Positions 7,189 through 13,940 of a stretch of DNA of 22,632 nt are shown here, one piece after another (position 1 is the stretch's first letter; every line of letters starts with the position of its first letter). The translations under genes and the position numbers were made by a program. The DNA is taken from the NCBI GenBank assembly GCA_947374705.1, contig CANCDA010000018.1, positions 1-22,632 of the forward strand, read 5' to 3'. The notes under the pieces are model-generated. The model was not told the DNA's origin. It made no database searches and was given only the letters and a program-made list of their open reading frames with translations. The DNA is from Comamonadaceae bacterium. Lineage in GTDB: Bacteria > Pseudomonadota > Gammaproteobacteria > Burkholderiales > Burkholderiaceae_C.

Positions 7189-7215
7189 AAAAAAGCCGCG
7201 AGACTCGCGGCTTTT
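7189..7215 (-). terminator. Strong rho-independent terminator between hpf and ptsN
   Basis: A near-perfect 25-base palindrome (7191-7215) pairs AAAAGCCGCGAG with CTCGCGGCTTTT around one central base. In the hpf direction it ends in a run of six U (7194-7189), a canonical intrinsic terminator 18 bases after the hpf stop. The A/T flanks make it potentially active on both strands. Only 24 bases separate its U run from the ptsN ATG. Confidence 0.9.
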
Positions 7216-7232
7216 GCCAAGCTCAGTCGCCC

Positions 7233-7562
7233 TTACATCATACGTTTAGCGGGTTCGTGGCTATGGTTTTGGAGGCGGTCTTTATGCCGCCCCACCTGGC
7301 GATCCAATTTATCAACCAGCTCATCAACGGCGGCGTACAAATCTTCATTCGCGCTTTCGGCAAACAGGTCATTTCCTTTGACATGAATGCTGCATTCGGC
7401 CCGCTGTCGTCGCTCTTTTTCCTTCTGATTTTCCACAGTCAGCAACACCTTGATATCGACCAACTGATCAAAATGCCGGCTAATTCGATCCAGCTTGGTC
7501 GTGACATAACTTCTCAAAGACGGGGTAACTTCCAGGTGATGACCGCTGATCGTCAAATTCAT
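7233..7562 (-). CDS. hpf: Ribosome hibernation promoting factor, short form
   Basis: A 109-residue ribosome-associated protein of the HPF/RaiA (YhbH) family. It begins MNLTISGHHLEVTPSLRSYV and has the typical KLDRISRHFDQ and SIHVKGNDLFAESANEDLYAAVDELVDKLDRQV segments. Such proteins bind the 30S decoding region in stationary phase and help form inactive 100S dimers. It has no C-terminal dimerisation domain, so it is the short form found in gamma- and betaproteobacteria. The start is certain: a strong AGGAGG (7574-7569) lies 6 bases before the ATG. In E. coli rpoN precedes hpf-ptsN. Here the gene upstream is instead a diguanylate cyclase across a 200-base gap, so hpf seems to have its own promoter. 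Confidence 0.95.
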   Translation of the reverse strand: MNLTISGHHLEVTPSLRSYVTTKLDRISRHFDQLVDIKVLLTVENQKEKERRQRAECSIHVKGNDLFAESANEDLYAAVDELVDKLDRQVGRHKDRLQNHSHEPAKRMM

Positions 7563-7652
7563 GAATAACCTCCTGTTGCACTCGGGATTGAAGAACTGCC
7601 CACAACGGCCAACTCAGCAACGACGACTGATCTAGCCACTGCATGCAACCCC

Positions 7653-7681
7653 ACTATGCACCTGAAAAACAGCAAAGGCAA
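7653..7681 (-). promoter_or_regulatory. Predicted sigma-70 promoter for hpf
   Basis: Reading leftwards, TTGCCT (7681-7676) and CATAGT (7658-7653) are 17 bases apart, each matching consensus at 4 of 6. The expected start near 7646 gives a leader of about 84 bases. I looked for a sigma-54 GG/GC pair in the same gap and found none with correct spacing. The rest of the 7563-7762 gap holds an eight-base palindrome TGCATGCA (7640-7647) and no other feature I can support. Confidence 0.4.
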
Positions 7682-7762
7682 TCCCTTTGTCATGGATTTT
7701 TCATATTTATCTGGTAGCCCCTCCCCATCCACGCGACCTTGCGCCCACGACACCCCAGCGGT

Positions 7763-9415
7763 TCACTTGCAAATTTGATTGCGCCCACTGTTTTTGGCCA
7801 GGTAAAGGGCCTGATCCGCAGCCGCCAAGACCTCATGCGCGTCACCCCCTTGTGCACTCACGGCAACGCCCGCACTGAGCGTGACCTGGAAGTTGTGCTC
7901 ACCACTGCGAAACACGATGTCGGCAAAGCGGCGCCGAATATCGTCCAGCAGCCGCAGCGCATCCACCTCAGCGCACTCCGGCAAAATCACCAAAAATTCT
8001 TCACCCCCATAGCGCCCCACACTGTCTTGGCGTCGCAAGCGCTGGCGCAACAGATTGCCCAATGTTTTGATGACCTGGTCGCCCATGGGGTGGCCCCAGT
8101 TGTCGTTCACGCGCTTGAAGAAGTCGATGTCCACCATCGCAATCGACACCGGCTTGCCGTTGCGACGCGAGCGATCCACTTCCTGCGCCAGCCGGTCTTT
8201 GATGCTGGCGTGTTTGAGCAGCCCCGTCAGGCTGTCCTGGTTCATCAGCTCGGCCACCTTGCGTGCGCGCTCGGCCCGCACGCGGATGCCCACCACCAAC
8301 TGCACGTCCGAGATCGGCTTGACCAAAAAATCATCAGCGCCGCTGCGCAAGGCCTGCACCTGACGCGTCAAATCGGACTCGGCCGACATCAGCACAATCG
8401 GCAAACCCTGCCAAGCGCTGTCATAACGGATCATGCGAGCCAACTCCTCCCCTGTGCACTCGGGCATGTACAAGTCCATCAACAGCACATCGGGGCGCAG
8501 CTTGAGCAGCGCGGGCAACACCGCATTGGGGTGACTCACCCGGTCGGCCAGCATGCCAGCGGCGCGCAGGGTCAAACGGTAATGTTCGGCCAGCACCTCG
8601 TCGTCGTCCACGATCAAAACCCGGTAAGGCGGCTGCTCTCGCTCGCGCACGAGTGACTCGACCCGGGCCGCCACCGTGGGCACGTCCACCGGCTGGGTGA
8701 AAAACACCTCTGCCCCAGCTTTAGCCGCCAGCAATTGAATCGCGAAATCAGCATGGCTGGCCAACACAATCAAGGCCACATGGCGACTCGTTTGAGCCGC
8801 CAAACGCTCGACCGCTTGCCGAGTGGGCTCGTTGTCGCCCTCCACAATGGCGCCCTCCAGCAGCACAATGTCGGGCGGATCGTCCCGCAGCACCGCTTGC
8901 GCCGAGTCCCAACTCGGGTAAGGCGACACCGTGTAGCCAAACTGCCCCAGCCCCCGGCACATCGACAAACTGAAGGCTTGGTCCGAGTGCACCATCACCA
9001 CGCGCAGCACACCCCAAGCCACGGGCCTTGGCGCGGCGGGAACGGACGCCTCCTTGATCGCCACCGACTCGTCTTGCACGGCAATGCTCTGCCGCAAGGC
9101 ACGCAAGCCGGCCAGCCAGTTTTTCCATTGATCGCGAGGCGGTGGCAGGTCGGATTCCAGCCAGGCTTTGGCCACCTCTTCAAGCGCGCGCGCCTGAACC
9201 GACAGCTCAGGAAACCCAAAAGTGCCCCCCGCCCCCGCGAGTTTGTGCAGGCGAAAATGAATTTGAACCAACAACTCGCGCGGGACATCCGGCCCGCGAC
9301 CGGCCATCAGACGATTCAGCTCGTCCAAGGTACCTGCCAACTGCGCCGCAAACTGGCGACGCAGCACGGCCAGTTGTGCCGCAAAATCCACCGCCGATGG
9401 AGTCGTCTCATCCAT
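7763..9415 (-). CDS. HPt / degenerate receiver / receiver / GGDEF diguanylate cyclase
   Basis: A 550-residue cytoplasmic signalling protein. Residues 1-112 resemble an HPt domain, with candidate phospho-His57 in FRLHKLAGAGGTFGF (54-68). Residues about 137-255 have a receiver fold but lack key residues: Glu187 occupies the phosphoacceptor place (IVLLEG) and Gln241 replaces the conserved Lys. A normal receiver follows (265-385), with acidic DDD 270-272, phosphoacceptor Asp314 (LLMDLYMP) and Lys366. The C-terminal GGDEF domain (about 393-545) has intact GGEEF (470-474) and an inhibitory RxxD site (461-464), so it should make cyclic-di-GMP from GTP and be product-inhibited. The ATG at 9415 overlaps the upstream receiver gene by 8 bases. 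The REC-REC-GGDEF core is PleD-like; the added HPt suggests it takes phosphate from the hybrid kinase two genes upstream. Confidence 0.9.
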   Translation of the reverse strand: MDETTPSAVDFAAQLAVLRRQFAAQLAGTLDELNRLMAGRGPDVPRELLVQIHFRLHKLAGAGGTFGFPELSVQARALEEVAKAWLESDLPPPRDQWKNWLAGLRALRQSIAVQDESVAIKEASVPAAPRPVAWGVLRVVMVHSDQAFSLSMCRGLGQFGYTVSPYPSWDSAQAVLRDDPPDIVLLEGAIVEGDNEPTRQAVERLAAQTSRHVALIVLASHADFAIQLLAAKAGAEVFFTQPVDVPTVAARVESLVREREQPPYRVLIVDDDEVLAEHYRLTLRAAGMLADRVSHPNAVLPALLKLRPDVLLMDLYMPECTGEELARMIRYDSAWQGLPIVLMSAESDLTRQVQALRSGADDFLVKPISDVQLVVGIRVRAERARKVAELMNQDSLTGLLKHASIKDRLAQEVDRSRRNGKPVSIAMVDIDFFKRVNDNWGHPMGDQVIKTLGNLLRQRLRRQDSVGRYGGEEFLVILPECAEVDALRLLDDIRRRFADIVFRSGEHNFQVTLSAGVAVSAQGGDAHEVLAAADQALYLAKNSGRNQICK

Positions 9416-9791
9416 AGGCCCGACCCCAAATTTTTTGCACTTGCGTGGCCAGCAGCATGGGGTCAAACGGTTTGGCGATCACATCCAACGCCCCCAAAGC
9501 CTGGTAATTCTTCACCTCGGATGATTGCGCTTTAGCGGTCAAAAAAATCACCGGTATCTTGGCGGTGTTCGGGTCAGCCCGCAGCCGCCGCAAAGTGGCA
9601 GGCCCATCCAAATCGGGCATCATGACGTCCAGCAAAATCAAGCCAGGGTCAAAGCCGCAGACCTGCTCCAAAACATCGGTCCCATTGCTGCACAGCAAGA
9701 GCTCGTAGCCGCCCAAGACCTCCAGGGCCAGCTTGGCCACGGACTGAATGTCCGGCTCATCTTCGGCGTACAAAATACGTTCAAGCTTCAT
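9408..9791 (-). CDS. Single-domain CheY-like response regulator
   Basis: A 127-residue stand-alone receiver domain with no output domain. Key residues are present: acidic Glu10/Asp11 (YAEDEPD), phosphoacceptor Asp55 (LILLDVMMPDLDG), Thr85 (VIFLTAK) and Lys107 (IAKPFD). The ATG at 9791 has GGGAG 7 bases upstream; a GTG one codon earlier is also possible. The start lies inside the 3' end of the hybrid kinase gene (overlap 11 bases), and its stop overlaps the start of the diguanylate cyclase gene by 8 bases. Tight nesting between a hybrid kinase and an HPt-bearing cyclase suggests it is an intermediate or competing phosphate acceptor in one phosphorelay. That role is inferred from context only. 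Confidence 0.93.
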   Translation of the reverse strand: MKLERILYAEDEPDIQSVAKLALEVLGGYELLLCSNGTDVLEQVCGFDPGLILLDVMMPDLDGPATLRRLRADPNTAKIPVIFLTAKAQSSEVKNYQALGALDVIAKPFDPMLLATQVQKIWGRAYG

Positions 9792-12700
9792 CACGCGTCT
9801 CCCTGCTGTTCGTTTGAATCGTAGCGGCCAATCGACGTTTCAAGATACCAAGCAATTGAGCCTCATCCACCGGCTTGCTCAGCCACTCCACGCCAAAAAC
9901 CTCATCTTGCAAGGCGAGCTTGCCCATGTCGATGGCGCTTGATATCACCACCATCGGTACCGCGTCAAGTTCGGGTCGCGTCCGCAGGGCGCGCACCAGT
10001 GTCACACCGTTTTGGTCAGGCAAGACCATGTCCAACGTGATCGCCACGTAACGCGTGGCTTGCACCCGCTCCAGGGCCATGGCCCCGGTGCTCGCCACGT
10101 CCACACCATAACCCGCGCCTTCCAAGAGGGTCAATAAAGTGTTGGCCACAGCCGGGTTGTCTTCAACCACCAAAATTCGTGCTGAATCTACCCCCAGCAA
10201 ATTCATTTGTCCATCTATCTCCCGGGTTATTGCGGCGCGCGCGCTGCCTGAGGCCAAACAGACGGGCAACACAAAATGGAAACTCGCGCCCTCGCCGGGC
10301 ACAGAGTCATAGCCGATCAAACCGTGCATACGCTCGATCAATTCTTTGCTGATCGCCAAGCCCAGGCCCGAACCGCCCTTTTGGCGTGTATCGGAGGTAT
10401 CGGCCTGAGAGAATTTTTGAAAGATATGCGCCCTGAATTCAGCCGCAATCCCGGGGCCATGGTCGCGCACACTGACCCGCACCGATCCTTGTTCCGGGCA
10501 AACTGCCACAGTCACCTCAACGACATCGCCAGGCGGGGAGTACTTCACTGCATTTGACAAGAGGTTGCTCAGCACCTGCTGCAAGCGGTTGGCATCGACA
10601 CGCACGTACACGGGTTCATTGGGCGCATCCAAGCGCAATTTAACTTGGTGTCGTTGCGCATACACATCGGCCGTCACCATGGCCTGGGCAACCAAAGGAC
10701 CAATCGCCTCAACCGACATGTCCATGCGCATCATGCCAGCGGCCATTTTCTCCAGATCCAGCAGATCGTTAATGAGCAAGGTCAGCCGTTGGCCGTTTTT
10801 GTAAGCCATGTTCAGCATGGTTTGAGCTTGCTGCGGCAGCGCGCCCAAGACACCCCCACACACCAGCCCTAAAGCCCCGTTGATCGAGGTCAGCGGTGTT
10901 CTCAATTCGTGGCTCACGGTGGACACAAACGAAGCCTTCATTTGCTCGCTTTTCTTGCGTTCACTGATGTCACGCACCAGACCGATCAACATCGGTTGGT
11001 TCTGGTGTGTGCTGCCCGAGATCGCTAAATCCATAGGGAAAATACGCCCATCTTTACCCCGCCCTTCCACCTCGTGGTGAAGCCCGATGCGCCCTGACAC
11101 CCAGGTTTTTCCCGTTTTTTCAAGAAACGCATCCAGCCGGGCATGGTAGGTCTGTGGGGCCAGCATTTTGACGGACTGGCCCTGCACTTCAGCCAAGCCA
11201 TAGCCAAACATCAACTCGGCAGATCGGTTTATCGACTGCAACCGCCCTTCGCTGTCCAGGGTGATGATGCCATCGGCCACATTGTCAAAAACCGCCTGCA
11301 TCAGTTGCGCATTTTCTTTGAGGGACATGCTTGCGCTCACCTGCTCGGTCATATCCATCGAAATGCCCAGCAGATGGGAGGTTTTGCCGGCCTCATTGCG
11401 CACGCTCACCTTCATCGTGCGCAGCACCCGTTCATTCCCCAACGGCGTTCGCAATCGGCTTTCTTCAATGACGTGCACCCGGCCCGATGCAAAGGCCTGG
11501 CGGTCATCGGCCGCAAAATGGTCAGCCAAGGGTTGGTCGAACACCTCGTGCACCGTCTTGCCAATCAGGGGCTGGCCGACGCGCTCATGCATTTGCCGCC
11601 ATGCGCGGTTGACCCGTTCATAGCGGAACTCCTGGGTGTCTTTAACGAACACCCCAGCGGGAATGTTCTCGACGATGACGTCCAGCATTTGCTCTGATGC
11701 CTGCAAGGCTTGCGTCTGGCTGCGCAGCTCTGCCGTCATGTCTCGCGCCATGGCTTCGGCCCGTTGGCGTCGCGAGTTCAACACCGCGACGAACAAAGCC
11801 AACAGCACACTCAAGCCCATGCCCAGCACCAACACGCCCCCGTTGTGTACGGCGATCCAAGCCGTCTCAATGCTGGGCCGACTTTGAAACTGCACTGTCC
11901 AATCACGCCCATAGGCTGATATCACCCGGGCCGTCGTCCATCGCGGCTGGGATGGGCCTTGATCCACGATAGGCGTCACGTTAGCCGAATCAAACAAAAG
12001 CGCCTCGGGCTTGGGCACCTCGGTTTGCACGCCGTCATAAATCTGGAACTTAAGCGGCCGCTCACGCTCGCCCAGCAAGCCGCGCATCAAATCATGGGCG
12101 CGCAAAGGCATGTACACAAAGCCTTGCAAAGCTTGCCAGCGACTCTGCGTTGTGTTCAAAGCGGCATGCTGGCGAAACACCGGCAAGAACATTAAGAAGC
12201 CCGCCTGCTTGCGCACGTCCGGCTCCAATAAGAGCGTGATCTTGTCGCTCAGGTTAATCATGCCGTTGCCCACCGCCCGACGCATGGCGTCGCCCCGGCG
12301 GGGCTCGGCCAGCAAGTCATAGCCCAACGCGCGCCGATTGCGCTCGGTCAGGGGTGCCAGATAAACAATGACGCTGTAGAGTGGGCGCAGGCCTTCAGGG
12401 TGAAGACTGAACGGGGCTTGCCCCTCGGTTTGGCGGGCTTTGATGCGGCTCGTCACAGTGTCAGGCGTCATGACTTCGCTGTAACCCAGTCCCTGAACCC
12501 CCTGGCTGTTTTGATCCAGTTGCAGGCTCGCGACGTAACGCGCCCAAGCCTGCTGATCCACGGCATAGCTGGCATTGAACAAACCGGCCGCACCCCGCAA
12601 GATGAGGGCGTGCTGGCGCATGCGTTCTTCAATGGCCTGCACCACCTCTTTGACATTCACCTCAAACTGGTGCTCGCCCAGCGTTTTGGCCTGCCCATAA

Positions 12701-12801
12701 AGCGCATGGTTGGCCGCCAGAACCAAACCCAAACTGAGGGCCAAAGTTACCCACGCTGCACGGTTGAAGCGATGGAGCGCCTGAGGAATGAAGCGTTTCA
12801 A
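9781..12801 (-). CDS. CHASE-PAS-PAS hybrid sensor histidine kinase
   Basis: A 1006-residue inner-membrane sensor. Membrane segments lie at about 15-34 and 321-341, flanking a periplasmic CHASE domain (about 70-270), recognised by GYDLLAEPRRGDAMRRA (160-176) and SDKITLLLE. Two PAS domains follow (about 370-488 and 497-615), then a HisKA domain with phospho-His631 (VSHELRTPL), and an ATPase domain with N box NLLSNAVKYS (746-755), DHGPGI (780-785) and GGSGLGL (809-815). A C-terminal receiver has Glu880/Asp881, phosphoacceptor Asp924 and Lys976. The start appears to be TTG at 12801: GGAG lies 7 bases upstream, and no ATG or GTG occurs between it and an in-frame stop 12 codons before. CHASE domains bind small extracellular ligands, unknown here. 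It follows the VOC gene by 82 bases and overlaps the next receiver gene. Confidence 0.93.
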   Translation of the reverse strand: MKRFIPQALHRFNRAAWVTLALSLGLVLAANHALYGQAKTLGEHQFEVNVKEVVQAIEERMRQHALILRGAAGLFNASYAVDQQAWARYVASLQLDQNSQGVQGLGYSEVMTPDTVTSRIKARQTEGQAPFSLHPEGLRPLYSVIVYLAPLTERNRRALGYDLLAEPRRGDAMRRAVGNGMINLSDKITLLLEPDVRKQAGFLMFLPVFRQHAALNTTQSRWQALQGFVYMPLRAHDLMRGLLGERERPLKFQIYDGVQTEVPKPEALLFDSANVTPIVDQGPSQPRWTTARVISAYGRDWTVQFQSRPSIETAWIAVHNGGVLVLGMGLSVLLALFVAVLNSRRQRAEAMARDMTAELRSQTQALQASEQMLDVIVENIPAGVFVKDTQEFRYERVNRAWRQMHERVGQPLIGKTVHEVFDQPLADHFAADDRQAFASGRVHVIEESRLRTPLGNERVLRTMKVSVRNEAGKTSHLLGISMDMTEQVSASMSLKENAQLMQAVFDNVADGIITLDSEGRLQSINRSAELMFGYGLAEVQGQSVKMLAPQTYHARLDAFLEKTGKTWVSGRIGLHHEVEGRGKDGRIFPMDLAISGSTHQNQPMLIGLVRDISERKKSEQMKASFVSTVSHELRTPLTSINGALGLVCGGVLGALPQQAQTMLNMAYKNGQRLTLLINDLLDLEKMAAGMMRMDMSVEAIGPLVAQAMVTADVYAQRHQVKLRLDAPNEPVYVRVDANRLQQVLSNLLSNAVKYSPPGDVVEVTVAVCPEQGSVRVSVRDHGPGIAAEFRAHIFQKFSQADTSDTRQKGGSGLGLAISKELIERMHGLIGYDSVPGEGASFHFVLPVCLASGSARAAITREIDGQMNLLGVDSARILVVEDNPAVANTLLTLLEGAGYGVDVASTGAMALERVQATRYVAITLDMVLPDQNGVTLVRALRTRPELDAVPMVVISSAIDMGKLALQDEVFGVEWLSKPVDEAQLLGILKRRLAATIQTNSRETRDEA

Positions 12802-12883
12802 AAACCAACTCCAGTTAAACCCGCTGCGCCTCGCGTGTCACAACACCAAGGGCCTGAGCGGAGATGAAGACTCTGACTCTAAC

Positions 12884-13285
12884 TCAGCCCTGCGCGAGCA
12901 CTTCCGAAATCTCAATCAAATTCAAATCCGGGTCGCGCACGTACACCGACCTGATCTTGTGTGTGGCACCGGTGCGCATGACCGGGCCCTCCAAAATGGG
13001 CCAATGGGCCGCTTGGAGTTGCACCATCACCTCATCCAGAGGCACGGATGCAATAAAGCACAAGTCCAGCGCGCCCGGCACGGGCACATGGGCCTTGGGC
13101 TCAAACGCCTGGCCGCGCACATGCAGGTTGATTTTTTGATGCCCGAACTTGAAGGCCTTGCGTGTCACGGGCGGTGTGCCGCCGACAAAACTCTCCAGCG
13201 TCATGCCCATGACGCGGGTGTAGAAGTCAACGCAGGCGAGCTCATCGAAGGTGGTCAACACCAAGTGGTCGAGGTGATCAATCAT
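12884..13285 (-). CDS. VOC-family (GLOD5-like) protein
   Basis: A 133-residue protein with the vicinal oxygen chelate fold, two beta-alpha-beta-beta-beta modules. It opens MIDHLDHLVLTTFDELACVDFY and contains FGHQKINLHVRGQAFEPKA-type and PGALDLCFIAS segments, then EGPVMRTGATHKIRSVYVRDPD and NLIEIS. This pattern matches the GLOD5 subgroup that includes Salmonella STM3117. Possible metal ligands are His7, His55 and Glu125. The subgroup is often annotated glyoxalase or virulence protein, but its substrate is not established. Shine-Dalgarno AAGGG lies 7 bases before the ATG at 13285. The gene starts 17 bases after the FixJ-like regulator stop, so it is probably co-transcribed with the two-component pair. 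Confidence 0.9.
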   Translation of the reverse strand: MIDHLDHLVLTTFDELACVDFYTRVMGMTLESFVGGTPPVTRKAFKFGHQKINLHVRGQAFEPKAHVPVPGALDLCFIASVPLDEVMVQLQAAHWPILEGPVMRTGATHKIRSVYVRDPDLNLIEISEVLAQG

Positions 13286-13302
13286 GCGGTAGCCCTTTCA
13301 GC

Positions 13303-13929
13303 TCAAATCTCGCGCAGCAAATTCGCCAACTCCACGGCTGACTTCACGTTCATCTTGTCAAACACGCGGGCGCGGTGAACCTCCACCGTGCGCACGCTGA
13401 TGTCGAGTTGGTCGGCGATGCGTTTGTTGGGCAGGCCGTCCACCACCAGGCGCATGACATCGCGCTCGCGCTCGGTGAGCTCGGCCAGGCGCTGGCGCAC
13501 GCTGTTGCGGGCCTGTTGGGCCTGCACGATCAGGGCGGATTGTTGGATGGCTTGCTCGACCCGGTCCACCAGGGCATTGTCTGAAAAAGGCTTCTCGCAA
13601 AAATCAAACGCGCCGCGTTTGACGGTGGCCACGGCGGTGGGCACATCGGCATGACCGGTCAAAAAAATCACCGGCATGGCTTGGTGCAGTCCGCGCTGCT
13701 CCAGGCGCTCAAACAGGGCCAAACCACTCAAGCCCGGCATGCGCACGTCCAGCAGCAAGCAGCAGGGGCTTTGCGGTGTGAAGCCGGTTTCGATCATTTG
13801 CCAAAAGGCGTCGGCGCTCTCAAAGGCCTGACTGGGCAGGCGGCGTGAGCGCAGCAGCCAGGCCAGGGCGTCGCGCACCCCCACGTCGTCGTCCACGATA
13901 AAAACACAGGCGTCTATGACAGGTTGCAT
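13303..13929 (-). CDS. FixJ/DctR-type response regulator (receiver + LuxR HTH)
   Basis: A 208-residue transcriptional regulator of the NarL/FixJ type. The receiver (about 7-125) has acidic DDD 13-15, phosphoacceptor Asp61 (CLLLDVRMPGLSG), Thr91 (VIFLTGHADVP) and Lys113 (EKPF). The FixJ-like segment GAFDFCEKPFSDNAL is characteristic. The LuxR-type helix-turn-helix is at about 146-205, with LTERERDVMRLVVDG and SVRTVEVHRARVFDKM. Phosphorylation by the partner kinase would promote dimerisation and DNA binding. Its ATG lies 11 bases after the stop of the PAS histidine kinase, so the two are a cognate pair. The closest known type is FixL/FixJ or DctS/DctR, but no target operon (oxygen-responsive or dicarboxylate transport genes) is in the window. 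Confidence 0.95.
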   Translation of the reverse strand: MQPVIDACVFIVDDDVGVRDALAWLLRSRRLPSQAFESADAFWQMIETGFTPQSPCCLLLDVRMPGLSGLALFERLEQRGLHQAMPVIFLTGHADVPTAVATVKRGAFDFCEKPFSDNALVDRVEQAIQQSALIVQAQQARNSVRQRLAELTERERDVMRLVVDGLPNKRIADQLDISVRTVEVHRARVFDKMNVKSAVELANLLREI

Positions 13930-13940
13930 ACGGCTAGAGT

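Noticed and set aside
7559..7753. Minus-strand 64-codon frame in the gap upstream of hpf
   Set aside because: GTG start without a Shine-Dalgarno and no similarity. It covers the predicted hpf promoter and the real hpf ribosome-binding site, so it is unlikely to be a gene.
7563..7762. Sigma-54 promoter upstream of hpf
   Set aside because: TGGC and TTGC elements occur, but GG and GC are about 18 bases apart instead of the required 10.
12802..12883. Promoter or hairpin between the VOC gene and the hybrid kinase
   Set aside because: There is a short AGAGTC direct repeat and a weak CTGAG/CTCAG pair, but no -35/-10 pair or U run good enough to call.
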